64,000 bases of DNA, from NCBI RefSeq assembly GCF_047302405.1, contig NZ_CP154853.1:3720001-3784000 (forward strand), in the 5' to 3' direction. Origin of the DNA: Alkalihalobacillus sp047302405 (GTDB lineage: Bacteria; Bacillota; Bacilli; Bacillales; Bacillaceae_D). Of this stretch, positions 7,951 to 16,984 are shown piece after piece (within the stretch, counting starts at the first letter, position 1; every line of letters starts with the position of its first letter). The position numbers and the translations under genes are program-made. A model generated the notes under the pieces. It saw only the letters and a program-made list of their open reading frames with translations, ran no database searches and was not told where the DNA came from.

Positions 7951-8802
7951 TTATTTTGTCCCCAATGCCAACGCCCCTAATATCGCTTGCTTATCATTCA
8001 ATTGTGGTGAAACAATATACTCTTCCATACAATTAATACTGATATACTTGTTCAACATTTTATTTACATTACTTCTTATTAACGGAATCAATGTCGATTG
8101 TTTTAAAACTCCGCCTCCCAAAATAATGATTTCTGGTGCAAGAATTAAACTATAATTAACAATTGCCTTGGCCATATAGTATGCTTCTAAATCCCAAACT
8201 TCCCCATTGTCTTGAAGTTCATTGCCTTTCTTTCCATATCTCGCTTCAATCGCACTACCTGACGCTAAACCTTCTAAGCAATCTTGATGATACGGACAAC
8301 TTCCTCCAAATAAGTCACTATTATGTCTTGGTACAAAGATATGTCCCATTTCAGGGTGCGATCTTCCTTTAAACGTTTCACCTCTTTGCACAAACCCAGC
8401 CCCAATACCTGTTCCAACCGTTATATACAAGCAGCTGTCTTTATTCTTAGCAGCCCCCCAATAATACTCTCCTAAAGCAGCCATATTAACATCCGTATCT
8501 AGAAAAATTGGAATATTAAAGAGAGTTTTTAAGGCCCTATAGATATTAAAATTTTTCCATAACATTTTTGGACTATTTAATATTTCTCCATAATTGGCTT
8601 TATGCAAATCTAACTCTATTGGACCAAAGCTACCAATACTAATAGAGGTAAGTGAAAATTCACGGAAGAAATGAGCTACATCAGCTAAAGTTAATTCAGG
8701 GTCTCTTGTTGGCAAACTGACTTCAGAATGAACGCAACCTGCTTCATCTACAATGGCACACACAAACTTAGTTCCTCCAGCCTCAATTGCACCGTACAGC
8801 AC
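7951..8802 (-). CDS. gmuE: ROK-family fructokinase/mannokinase, GmuE type
   Basis: 283 residues from the GTG at 8802-8800, which has a GGGGAGGG site eight bases upstream; an upstream ATG (8880) would add 26 residues unlike the family. The protein starts MLYGAIEAGGTKFVCAIVDE, the ROK ATP site, and carries the zinc site HPEMGH with CPYHQDCLEGLASG, typical of ROK fructokinases. In Bacillus subtilis GmuE belongs to the glucomannan operon. Here it sits between the sugar-binding protein and manA, so mannose (or fructose) phosphorylation with ATP is the probable reaction. The symbol is given by similarity in domain pattern; substrate preference is not visible. Confidence 0.85.
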   Translation of the reverse strand: MLYGAIEAGGTKFVCAIVDEAGCVHSEVSLPTRDPELTLADVAHFFREFSLTSISIGSFGPIELDLHKANYGEILNSPKMLWKNFNIYRALKTLFNIPIFLDTDVNMAALGEYYWGAAKNKDSCLYITVGTGIGAGFVQRGETFKGRSHPEMGHIFVPRHNSDLFGGSCPYHQDCLEGLASGSAIEARYGKKGNELQDNGEVWDLEAYYMAKAIVNYSLILAPEIIILGGGVLKQSTLIPLIRSNVNKMLNKYISINCMEEYIVSPQLNDKQAILGALALGTK

Positions 8803-8913
8803 TATAATTTCCCTCCCCTTTAAGAAAAGAAGATGCCCAAAAGGCTCTGCAACCTTTTGAGACACCTTTATCTTCATCATTTTGTAAAGGTTATTCCACC
8901 CTGGCGATTTTAA

Positions 8914-10386
8914 TTACTGACTTTCTTTCCATGTATCATACTGTTGTTGAATTTCATCTAACACTTTTTGCATACCCGCTTCATATAGCTTTTCATTAAA
9001 GGCCGGAATATACTGCTCTGGATTCACTGCTCCTTTAAGTAATGCTGGTGAAAATTCACTTGTAACATTGGCAATAGCCGCTATTTCAGTTCGTACTGGA
9101 TTAGAATCAAAATAAAATCCTAATACCGGTGATGGAACTGAATTTTGATTAAACTCCTCAAAAGCTTCCCATTTATCGGCTGGGTCATCTTCGTAAAGTT
9201 TCAAAATTAATTGATTTCCAATCGCAAAGCTAGGCATATTATAACTTTCTACTCGAGCAGGCAAATCTGTAATGGTTCCGTCTTCATTTACCTCGTAGTG
9301 AACTCCCTCGATTCCTTTATCTATTAAATTTCTTAAATAAGGATCTGAATTTAATAAATCTAAAAACATCATCGCTCTCTCAGGGTTTTTGGATGTGGCT
9401 GATATAGCTTGCATCGATCCTGTAACTGAATTATTAAATACATAAGGCTCGTGTAACTCACTTGTTACAATTTCATAACCAGCTGATCTTGTCCAAATAG
9501 ATTCTGCATATGGTTGATAAAGTTCTTTTCGCACAAACCAATTAGGCGTTTCCAAAGGCCAAGAATCTGTACTCGTAGCTGCATCTGGGCGAATATATCC
9601 TTTTTGATAATATTCATGCATCGTTTTTAAAGTATTTAAAGTGACTTCTTCTTCATATTTATTAATGACTTCTTCTGTATTTCCTTCTAAACGAAAAGCA
9701 AACGGCATTTCTTCTTGTAGAATTGAATCAAATGGAAGATAAGCATCAAATGTTGCGATTGGTGTAACGTCTGCCTCTTCCTCTTTAATAACCGCTAATA
9801 ACGGTTCTAAATCTTCAAGGGATCGGACTGTCGAAATATCTAGACCGTGCTTCTCTACAAGTTCATTATTAAATGAAAGAACAGCTTGTTGTCCAACTTC
9901 CTTATTCGTTGGAATCGCATAAAGTTCTCCATCAATTTGAGCCCCTTCTAAAAAGGCCGGGTCAATTAGTTCCTTCATTTCCTTCCCGTATTCATCAAGC
10001 AATTCGTTTAAACTTAAAAAGGCTCCTCGTCTAGCATTTAAGGAATAGTTATTTGCCCACGAACTTGTAAAGGCGATATCATACGCTTCTCCTGAGGTTG
10101 TAATAATTTGCATTCTTTCATCAAATTCCCCCCAATCAAGTAGTTTCAAATCAATTGAGGCATTAATTTTTTCAGTGGTATACTCATTGACTTTCTCCAT
10201 AACCAAATCAACGTCCTGTTGTGGACTCCCAATTAAATACCAAACTAATGTTACATGTTCATCGTTTGTTACTTCAGAACCATCATTTTTAGCATCTGAA
10301 GCATTTCCTTCTGTGTTCTCATTACTACAAGCTAGCAAAATACCAGTCATCATGAATACTACAACTAATAACCAAAACCTTTTCAT
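8914..10386 (-). CDS. Extracellular solute-binding lipoprotein (LplA-like) for oligosaccharides
   Basis: 490 residues from the ATG at 10386, placed behind a GGGGGA site. A signal peptide ends in the lipobox LLAC followed by SNENTEGN, so the protein should be lipid-anchored on the outer face of the membrane. The mature part has the fold pattern of large family-1 binding proteins that go with LplB/YtcP permeases (VTLVWYLIGSPQQDVDLVM, then AFTSSWANNY). Two permease genes lie directly upstream in the same direction. From the surrounding endoglycosidase and mannosidase genes the ligand is probably a mannose-rich N-glycan fragment, as for NgtS of Streptococcus pneumoniae; that is inference from context. 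Confidence 0.88.
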   Translation of the reverse strand: MKRFWLLVVVFMMTGILLACSNENTEGNASDAKNDGSEVTNDEHVTLVWYLIGSPQQDVDLVMEKVNEYTTEKINASIDLKLLDWGEFDERMQIITTSGEAYDIAFTSSWANNYSLNARRGAFLSLNELLDEYGKEMKELIDPAFLEGAQIDGELYAIPTNKEVGQQAVLSFNNELVEKHGLDISTVRSLEDLEPLLAVIKEEEADVTPIATFDAYLPFDSILQEEMPFAFRLEGNTEEVINKYEEEVTLNTLKTMHEYYQKGYIRPDAATSTDSWPLETPNWFVRKELYQPYAESIWTRSAGYEIVTSELHEPYVFNNSVTGSMQAISATSKNPERAMMFLDLLNSDPYLRNLIDKGIEGVHYEVNEDGTITDLPARVESYNMPSFAIGNQLILKLYEDDPADKWEAFEEFNQNSVPSPVLGFYFDSNPVRTEIAAIANVTSEFSPALLKGAVNPEQYIPAFNEKLYEAGMQKVLDEIQQQYDTWKESQ

Positions 10387-10482
10387 GAACATCCCCCATT
10401 TCATTATCGTTATATGCTTTATATCAAAAAAGGAAGAATAGATAATTCTATAAACTCATTTTTCCTCCTTGTTTGAAAAATA

Positions 10483-11448
10483 TTATTCTTTGACGCCTCC
10501 TATTGTTAAGCCTTTAATAAAATACTTTTGAAAGAAAGGATAAGATAAAGCAATTGGCAAAGTGGCAATCACAACCATCGCCATTCTAGCTGAATCTTGT
10601 GGGATAGACGCCAATATTGCACTATTCTGATTGGATATCATCGCGTTCTGACGAATAAAGTCTAAGTTGCTTTCAATCCTCATTAATAAAGATTGCAATG
10701 GAACTAAATTAGGGCTGTCGATAAACAGCAAGGCATTAAACCAATCATTCCAATAAGCAAGCGTACTAAAAAGAGCAATAGTCGCAATTCCCGGCACGGA
10801 AAGCGGCAAAACAATCGTTAGAAATATTCTAAATTCTCCAGCTCCATCAATACGAGCTGAATCAAGTATCGCCTCAGGCACAGTACGCATAAAGAAAGTT
10901 CTCATAATAATGATATAAAAAGCATTAACAGCCATTGGAAGAATAAGTGCCCAAATGGAATTTTTCAATCCCAAAAACTGGGTCATTACGATATAAAAAG
11001 GCACCATCCCGCCACTGAACAACATCGTAAAAAAAGCGATAAAGGTAAACTGCTTTCGATAAATAAATTGTTTTCTTGAAATCGCATAGGCATATAAAGC
11101 AATTAAAGACACACTAATAATTGTTCCGACAACGGTGACAAAAATGGTGACCCCATATGCTTGAAAAATCTGCGACCTAATTTGCCACAAATATTGATAG
11201 GCATCAAAGCTCCATTCTTTTGGAATAATCTGATAGCCATATGTAGCTAACGACTGCTCGTTCGTCAGCGAGATTATGATTACATATAAAAATGGAAACA
11301 CACATAAGAAAGCAAATGTTCCTAACAGCAAGTGCATAAACACACTAGTTTTTCCTGTAAATCCAAACGGATTATATGTGGGGGTTTTTTTTGACTTAAA
11401 ACTTATATTTTTCACTTTTCTTTTAGGTATATTAGGTGGAGTTTTCAT
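10483..11448 (-). CDS. ABC sugar transporter permease, YtcP/LplC type
   Basis: 321 residues with six membrane segments. The cytoplasmic EAA loop that contacts the ATPase is seen as EAILDSARIDGAGEFRIF. It has the long positively charged N-terminal extension (KTPPNIPKRKVKNISFKSKK) before the first membrane helix. It lies 100 bp after its partner permease and 96 bp before the binding protein gene. No ATPase gene occurs in the locus, so a shared ATPase of the MsmX type encoded elsewhere is expected, as for other Bacillus sugar importers. Confidence 0.9.
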   Translation of the reverse strand: MKTPPNIPKRKVKNISFKSKKTPTYNPFGFTGKTSVFMHLLLGTFAFLCVFPFLYVIIISLTNEQSLATYGYQIIPKEWSFDAYQYLWQIRSQIFQAYGVTIFVTVVGTIISVSLIALYAYAISRKQFIYRKQFTFIAFFTMLFSGGMVPFYIVMTQFLGLKNSIWALILPMAVNAFYIIIMRTFFMRTVPEAILDSARIDGAGEFRIFLTIVLPLSVPGIATIALFSTLAYWNDWFNALLFIDSPNLVPLQSLLMRIESNLDFIRQNAMISNQNSAILASIPQDSARMAMVVIATLPIALSYPFFQKYFIKGLTIGGVKE

Positions 11449-11549
11449 ATAATCACATCCCTTCCACTAAGCGTTATCTAACTTTTTATAAGAGCGTTCA
11501 AACTATTTTCAATAAATATCGTTGTCACTCTTAAACCGGATCCAATCAC

Positions 11550-12488
11550 CTAAAATAAAGCGTTATCCTCATCAATTTTTCTAACCACATAATTAGTTAC
11601 GATGATTAAGACAAATCCGACTGTCGCCTGATATAGTCCCGCAGCTGTACTCATCCCAATGTCTCCCATGGTCATAAGCCCTCTATATACATAAGTATCA
11701 ATAACATTTGTCACAGAATAAAGTGGACCCGAGTCTCTCGGTATTTGGTAAAACAGACCAAAATCCGCACTAAAAATACTACCGATATTTAAAATCGTTA
11801 AAATGACGATAAGTGGCATAATCATTGGGATTGTCACATGGCGAATTTGTTGCCATTTATTTGCCCCATCAATCATGGCCGCTTCGTAATAGTTTCGATC
11901 AATACTGACGATAGCCGCCAAATAAACAATGCTACTAAAACCCACACCTTTCCATTGGCTAATCGCGACAATAAAATAAGGCCAATAGGATGGTTCGTTA
12001 TACCATGAAACGGCATCTATATTAAAGAACTCTAAAACACTATTAAATAAACCTCTATCAACACTTAGAAAAGCAAAGACAAAGTAACTAACAACGACCC
12101 ATGATAAGAAGTGTGGGAATAACATGCCCGTTTGATAAATTTTAGCAAGCTTTTGTTTCGTAAGTTCACTTAATATAATTGCAACTGCGACAGCTAAAAT
12201 TAAACCTAAAACAATAAAAACTAAGTTGTACAATACGGTATTTCTCGTAATAACATACGCATCATTTGTACTAAATAAAAAGTTAAAGTTCTCAAAGCCA
12301 ACCCATTCACTATGGTAGACACTGGCAAAAAATCCATCCGGATGAAACCTAAAGTCTTTAAAAGCGATCACTTGACCAAACATAGGGATATATTTTAAGA
12401 CAATGAACCAGATAAGTCCCGGTAATACCATCAGTAACCATATACGGTTATTGTAAATATTTTTTCCAAATTGTTTAAAACGTGTCAT
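11550..12488 (-). CDS. ABC sugar transporter permease, LplB type
   Basis: 312 residues, six membrane segments, EAA loop YYEAAMIDGANKWQQIRHV. It is the first gene of the transporter part, with AGGAGGAGAA just upstream of the ATG at 12488 and a good -10 box (TATAAT, 12535-12530 on the minus strand). Together with the next gene it forms the membrane channel of an oligosaccharide importer. The more than 1.1 kb of non-coding DNA upstream separates it from the two-component genes, so the transporter part is likely transcribed on its own. Confidence 0.9.
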   Translation of the reverse strand: MTRFKQFGKNIYNNRIWLLMVLPGLIWFIVLKYIPMFGQVIAFKDFRFHPDGFFASVYHSEWVGFENFNFLFSTNDAYVITRNTVLYNLVFIVLGLILAVAVAIILSELTKQKLAKIYQTGMLFPHFLSWVVVSYFVFAFLSVDRGLFNSVLEFFNIDAVSWYNEPSYWPYFIVAISQWKGVGFSSIVYLAAIVSIDRNYYEAAMIDGANKWQQIRHVTIPMIMPLIVILTILNIGSIFSADFGLFYQIPRDSGPLYSVTNVIDTYVYRGLMTMGDIGMSTAAGLYQATVGFVLIIVTNYVVRKIDEDNALF

Positions 12489-12844
12489 CCTTCTCCTCCT
12501 TCCAACCTGTCTATTCTCTTATTAATCTAATTATATGAAAACCCTTACAACAAGAATAGTTGAGATATCTTAGATTTACTGGTCAAAATAAATACATGTT
12601 GTCACACGAGAGGAAATCATCACAACATTGGTATTCTCTAAAGCTTTGTCACCCACTTCCCACCTTTTCTTTTTAACTAATAAACTCAACTTTCGCATCA
12701 AGAAAATCCGTTCAACTAGTTGGCAGAGCGAAAGGGAAGCTCTTAAACAAATGCCCTTGACACGTTTGAAAAGCGAGAACGTACTATCACACAAAACGGA
12801 TAAACTGCGCATCAAGAAAAAAATAATAGGCTGCCCTCCGGCGG

Positions 12845-12965
12845 TCGCTCCCAAACAGACACTCCGCGTCCTGCAGGAACCTCATGAGCCTCCTCAGCGT
12901 TCACGCTTGCGGGGTCTCATTGGACGGTTTATTCCTGCGGGAGTCTCCGTGTCTGTTTGTCCGCT
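12845..12965 (+). repeat. GC-rich palindromic repeat, copy 1
   Basis: About 121 bp, much richer in GC than its surroundings. It begins TCGCTCCCAAAC, contains ACTCCGCGTCCTGCAGGAAC and TGCGGGGTCTC, and ends GCGGGAGTCTCCGTGT then GTTTGTCCGCT. The two ends are partly complementary (ACACTCCGCG against GGAGTCTCCGTGT), so it can fold into a long imperfect hairpin. Copy 2 is its inverted copy. Confidence 0.85.
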
Positions 12966-13287
12966 AGATCATGGAATCGAATCTAGGTTCAGTTTTCTCA
13001 TTGAACAAAAAAACAGTCATGACTTCAACGTACATTAGCTTGAGAATGATTTTTCTCCTTCCATGACTCATTCCGTTACAGTTGTAAACAAATCACTGTG
13101 GATGCTCTGTACATTAGCTAGATGATCGAGCTTGTTTATCCTGTCTTTTGATGACTACAGACTTAGGAAAAAATAGGTGGTAACTCCCTATTTAGTTCCA
13201 TAACCAACAAAGTGAAGAAAAAGGTCCTTCTGCGTTAAAAATAGCTGATTGAGAATGGCCATCTCATCAAGCATCTCCCCTACACTT

Positions 13288-13404
13288 AGCGGACAAAACC
13301 ATACGGAGACTCCCGCGGGAATAAACCGTGGAGCGAGACCCCGCAGGTGTGCCGAGGAGGCTCGCAAGGTTCCCGCAGGACGCGGAGTATGGTTTTGGGA
13401 GCGA
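13288..13404 (-). repeat. GC-rich palindromic repeat, copy 2 (inverted)
   Basis: About 117 bp. Its reverse complement follows copy 1 block by block (CGCTCCCAAAAC, ACTCCGCGTCCTGCGGGAAC, TGCGGGGTCTCGC, CGGTTTATTCCCGCGGGAGT, GTTTTGTCCGCT). The variable parts differ, so the copies are not recent duplicates. Such repeats are widespread in some bacilli; no transposase lies next to it. Confidence 0.85.
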
Positions 13405-13500
13405 CAGCCGGAGCTCTTCATTTTACTGCACAGTTTCCTTCAACAGCCTACGAAGAGATGTGTTCAGACTGTCAACGATTGAACCGTCCATGTAAAGTCA

Positions 13501-13561
13501 ATTTGAGTATGATATCGCCCTAAAATCAATCTCTATCAACGGTTAAGAGTCAATCATACTC
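13501..13561. promoter_or_regulatory. Inverted repeat GAGTATGAT...ATCATACTC, motif shared with 30117-30140
   Basis: ATTTGAGTATGAT (13501-13513) and TTAAGAGTCAA (13543-13553), the latter running into ATCATACTC (13553-13561), which is the inverse of GAGTATGAT. The same 13-mer and 11-mer occur directly joined at 30117-30140, upstream of the GH85 gene. A binding site for the locus regulator is possible. Confidence 0.4.
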
Positions 13562-13588
13562 AGCGAAAGTTGAGTAATAAACATAAAG

Positions 13589-13628
13589 AAACGACATGAT
13601 TCAATCCGTTCTAAGAATCATGCCGCTT
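13589..13628 (-). terminator. Terminator of the two-component genes
   Basis: The stem GCGGCATGATTC / GAATCATGTCGT lies 16 bp after the stop of the response-regulator gene. The T-run on the minus strand is interrupted (GTTTCTTTAT); on the plus strand a run of five T is also present. Confidence 0.65.
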
Positions 13629-13643
13629 TTTATTCCACTATCA

Positions 13644-15173
13644 TTAATGATGTATATTTTGTTTTCGCCATTCAGAGGGTGTCATATGCTCAAATTTTTT
13701 AAATTGCTTATAGAAATAGGTGGCGTCTGTATAACCTACTTTTTTCCCAATATGCCCTGCCTTTTCATAGGAATTCATTAATAACTTTTTCGCACGCTCA
13801 ATCCTTAACTTATTCAAGTATTTTGTAAATGAACTATTTACTTCCTTTTGAAACAACTGACCTAAATAAATAGGATTAATATGAAACGAATTTCCTAATG
13901 TTTTTAATGACATATCTTCCGCATAATTCTGATGAACATAAGTAACAATCGTGTGAATGATCGGACTAAATTCAGCACTTTCTTGAGAAGATTCTTGATC
14001 CAATAGCTGAAAGCATTGGTCAATTATTTTCATAGCTTCTTGACGTGACTGGATATATATAATCTGATAAGTCATTTGAATATACTGATTATACTCCATA
14101 GAAATAAGTAATTTATTCTTTAGTTGAAAGAAGAATTCTAATAAAACACTTTTCATAACTAATGGACTTTTTTCGCATTCTAAACTCATCAATAATTCAT
14201 CCATTGTCAACCTTACGACATCATATCGCCTGTTCGCTAAATGCTCCAACATTTCAGGCTTTAAATAACTTTCTAATTCATTATGACTAGAAGGAGCCTC
14301 CCCGTTTCCATTTAAATACAGTTTATCCGTAATACCATACTCCTTATCCGGGAGCAGCATTTTCAATTCACTTCTCATATCTAAATCACGATAAGCTTGT
14401 TGCACGAGTTCCATCGCTTCTATTATTCGACTATAAACAAAAATGGGTGTTTCACTCACCGATAATGATTTTAACAATAATAATAGTTGCTTTTTAACAA
14501 ATTCCCATTCCCCTTGAGTCGATTGTCCATGCCAAATCAAAAAGATATTTCCTGATGGTGTAATAACTGCAACCGCTTTTGTCTCCTTTTCAATTCTCAC
14601 TTGTAATGAGTACAAAAAGTGATCGTTTTGCCCTTCCCACGCTAACTTAATCAGTCCAAACCGAAAAGGTAACCTTAATTGTAGCTCAGGATAAAGTGAT
14701 ATTCTCTCTATAAATTCCTCATACTCTATCTTCCCTACAATCCATCTCCAAATAACATGATCCCGCAATACAAGTGTTGATTGTTCCTCTAGAGCAACTT
14801 TATTTATTTTCTCTTTTATGTGTGCAAGAGACGACACTAACTCTTCTTCTTTAATCGGCTTAAGTAAGTAATTTTCAATCCCTAGCTTTAGACCTTCCTT
14901 GACCAAGTCAAATTCTTGATACCCTGATAAAATCATCGTTTTTACATATCTTCTTTTTTTATTTATTTCCTCTATCAACTCTAATCCTGTTAATTCAGGC
15001 ATTCTAATATCTGTTATTAGAACATCAAACACTATATCATTTGCCATTTCTAAAGCTTCCTGACCGTCTCTAGCTGTCGCTACAACCTCATACCCTAAAG
15101 ATTCCCAATCTATTATATTGGTTAGTCCTTCTAGAATAAGAGGCTCGTCATCCACTAACATCACTCTTATCAT
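13644..15173 (-). CDS. Response regulator, YesN type (receiver plus AraC helix-turn-helix)
   Basis: 509 residues from the ATG at 15173, which has GAGGTG seven bases upstream; an upstream ATG (15188) adds only five residues. An N-terminal receiver domain has acidic DDE (8-10) and phosphorylation site D55 (DVLITDIRMPE). The middle is a poorly conserved linker. The C-terminal AraC-type DNA-binding part shows FHINPIYLGQLFQKEVNSSF and GYTDATYFYKQFKK. It overlaps the kinase gene by 26 bp, so the two are translationally coupled. YesM/YesN pairs sense sugars outside the cell and activate transport and hydrolase genes; this pair probably controls the N-glycan locus. Confidence 0.93.
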   Translation of the reverse strand: MIRVMLVDDEPLILEGLTNIIDWESLGYEVVATARDGQEALEMANDIVFDVLITDIRMPELTGLELIEEINKKRRYVKTMILSGYQEFDLVKEGLKLGIENYLLKPIKEEELVSSLAHIKEKINKVALEEQSTLVLRDHVIWRWIVGKIEYEEFIERISLYPELQLRLPFRFGLIKLAWEGQNDHFLYSLQVRIEKETKAVAVITPSGNIFLIWHGQSTQGEWEFVKKQLLLLLKSLSVSETPIFVYSRIIEAMELVQQAYRDLDMRSELKMLLPDKEYGITDKLYLNGNGEAPSSHNELESYLKPEMLEHLANRRYDVVRLTMDELLMSLECEKSPLVMKSVLLEFFFQLKNKLLISMEYNQYIQMTYQIIYIQSRQEAMKIIDQCFQLLDQESSQESAEFSPIIHTIVTYVHQNYAEDMSLKTLGNSFHINPIYLGQLFQKEVNSSFTKYLNKLRIERAKKLLMNSYEKAGHIGKKVGYTDATYFYKQFKKFEHMTPSEWRKQNIHH

Positions 15174-16920
15174 CAAATAACACCTCACTTACAATTGGTA
15201 ATCTTACTTTTACAATTGTCCCCATATCAAGTGTACTTTCAATACTAACACCATAACTCGCCCCATATTTCAGTCGAATTCTTTGATGGACATTTCCTAA
15301 ACCAATCGAGCTTGATGAACCTTCGACCCTTTCCAATCGCTTTCTTATTTCAAGTAGCTTTTCTCGTTCAATACCCTTACCATTATCTGAGATCTCCATA
15401 CTAAGTACACCATCATTTTCATCAAGAGTGACAATTAGCCGATTCTCTTCACTCCCTCTTCGAAAACCATGTAACAAGAAATTTTCAATAAGTGGTTGTA
15501 AAATAAATGGTGGCACATAATAGTTTTTAAGTTTGTCATCTATATGAAAATCACTTTTTAATTGATTCTTAAACCGACTTTTAAATAACTCAATATATTG
15601 ATGAGCATGATTTTGCTCCTCTTTAATCGTAACTAAATCAGCGGCTTTTAATGAATACCTAAATAGTGTGGCTAGCTGCACAATCATTTCAGCCGAACTT
15701 TTCCCGCCTTCTGCTAGTGACTTCATTCTAATTGCCTCTAATGTGTTATATAAAAAATGAGGATTAATTTGTGCTTGTAGATTAGCCAGTTCCGCTTCTT
15801 TTTGCTTTAGTTTAGAAAAATAAACTTTATTTATATATTCATTTAATTCTTCTAATGTTTCATTAAATGTATCTGAAATAATGGTAAGATCATCGTCATA
15901 CTTTTTTGTCTCTATTCTCACTTTTAAATCTCCAGCTTGAACCTCTCTCATTTTATCGACGATTAGATTAACCCTTTTGGAGTAACCTCTTAATGAAAAA
16001 TATGGTAGTGCGATAGCAAAAAAAGTTAAAAGCAATATAAGCGATAAAATAGTTAACCTATACGTTAATAAGGGGACCATTTCACTTTTAGGAATAATCG
16101 CGGTAACCATCAGTCCGCTCGTCGTTTCAATGGAAGAATGAACATAATACACTTCATCTAATTTGATTTGAGTCTGGGTGGAACTATAATTTAACTGCTC
16201 TATAATCCCTATTGGTATTTGATTATTTGAATAGTATAAATTCATATCTTGATCCGTTATAAACACCATTCCTTGCACATTATCTTCTCGTAAAGATAAT
16301 AACCGATTTAAATTTTCATATGTAAAATACACAGAGACATTTCCGAGTCTTTCTAGTGATACCGGATCATTTATTTGTTCCTCAACAATATAAACATTAT
16401 TATGGTGCTGTTCAATTATGTTCATCTCAATATCGCTATTGAATTTTGTTTGGTGCCATTTACTATGATTATATAAATAAATATACTCTGTCCCTAGACT
16501 TTCATTTCGGATTTCAAGAGCCACTACATCTGGATCGATTGAAAAGTAATTTTTTACATAAATATCAAAATTATAAGGCACAAATGAATCACTATTGGAA
16601 AACTTATCTAATCGATAGCCTATGTATTCTTGGTAATCATGCTGTAGAGCAAAAGCCAAGTCTTCAATTAACCTTTCTTCTAAATACAGCTGGCGTATAC
16701 CTTGATTCACAAATTGGTGCTTTTCATTTATTTCATTTTTAATCTGATTCACGATTGTCTCTTGTTTATCTACCTCTCGCTGAATAATAAAATCAGAATA
16801 ATATTCAGAAAGAAAAACAAATAGGATGGCCATCGCAACAAATATAATCGTAGAGTATGTTAAAAATACACGATAAAACATTCTTCCACTTAGTTTTTTT
16901 AACATTGAATGCGTTTTCAT
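15148..16920 (-). CDS. Sensor histidine kinase, YesM type
   Basis: 590 residues: membrane segment at about 19-40, a large extracellular sensor region at about 41-285, a second membrane segment at about 286-308, HAMP linker, then the kinase core. H388 in QINPHFLYNTLEAI is the phosphorylated histidine of the YesM/LytS class; the ATP site is seen as LQPLIENFLLHGFRRG and ISDNGKGI, SIGLGNVHQR. The gene starts 64 bp after the upstream alpha-mannosidase gene and overlaps the regulator gene. The extracellular part may sense a released glycan directly or through the binding lipoprotein; the ligand is not visible. Confidence 0.93.
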   Translation of the reverse strand: MKTHSMLKKLSGRMFYRVFLTYSTIIFVAMAILFVFLSEYYSDFIIQREVDKQETIVNQIKNEINEKHQFVNQGIRQLYLEERLIEDLAFALQHDYQEYIGYRLDKFSNSDSFVPYNFDIYVKNYFSIDPDVVALEIRNESLGTEYIYLYNHSKWHQTKFNSDIEMNIIEQHHNNVYIVEEQINDPVSLERLGNVSVYFTYENLNRLLSLREDNVQGMVFITDQDMNLYYSNNQIPIGIIEQLNYSSTQTQIKLDEVYYVHSSIETTSGLMVTAIIPKSEMVPLLTYRLTILSLILLLTFFAIALPYFSLRGYSKRVNLIVDKMREVQAGDLKVRIETKKYDDDLTIISDTFNETLEELNEYINKVYFSKLKQKEAELANLQAQINPHFLYNTLEAIRMKSLAEGGKSSAEMIVQLATLFRYSLKAADLVTIKEEQNHAHQYIELFKSRFKNQLKSDFHIDDKLKNYYVPPFILQPLIENFLLHGFRRGSEENRLIVTLDENDGVLSMEISDNGKGIEREKLLEIRKRLERVEGSSSSIGLGNVHQRIRLKYGASYGVSIESTLDMGTIVKVRLPIVSEVLFDDKSDVSG

Positions 16921-16953
16921 TTATTTCACTCCTACCAATCGTGATAACAGCAA

Positions 16954-16978
16954 CAGAGACTAATCAAATTAGTCTCTG
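16954..16978. other. Hairpin between the GH38 and kinase genes
   Basis: CAGAGACTAAT (16954-16964) pairs with ATTAGTCTCTG (16968-16978). The T-run follows only on the plus strand, where no gene ends. On the coding (minus) strand it lacks a T-run, so it may protect or process the mRNA rather than end it. Confidence 0.45.
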
Positions 16979-16984
16979 CCTTTT

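Larger units (their letters stand above)
12489..13643. other. Long non-coding stretch with two inverted repeat copies
   Basis: 1155 bases without a supported gene. It holds, from left to right, a probable -10 box for the permease operon (12530-12535), two 13-bp direct copies of CGCATCAAGAAAA (12694-12706 and 12808-12820), the two inverted copies of the 120-bp repeat, a palindrome site at 13501-13561 and the terminator of the response-regulator gene. Open frames inside it follow the repeats and show no protein family. It looks like inserted DNA that has separated the transporter operon from the regulator genes. Confidence 0.6.

Noticed and set aside
12628..13038. Open frame of 136 codons across repeat copy 1
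   Set aside because: Its second half is simply the GC-rich repeat translated; no ribosome site and no family.
13188..13482. Open frames on both strands across repeat copy 2
   Set aside because: Both follow the palindromic repeat and mirror each other; typical of a hairpin repeat, not of a gene.
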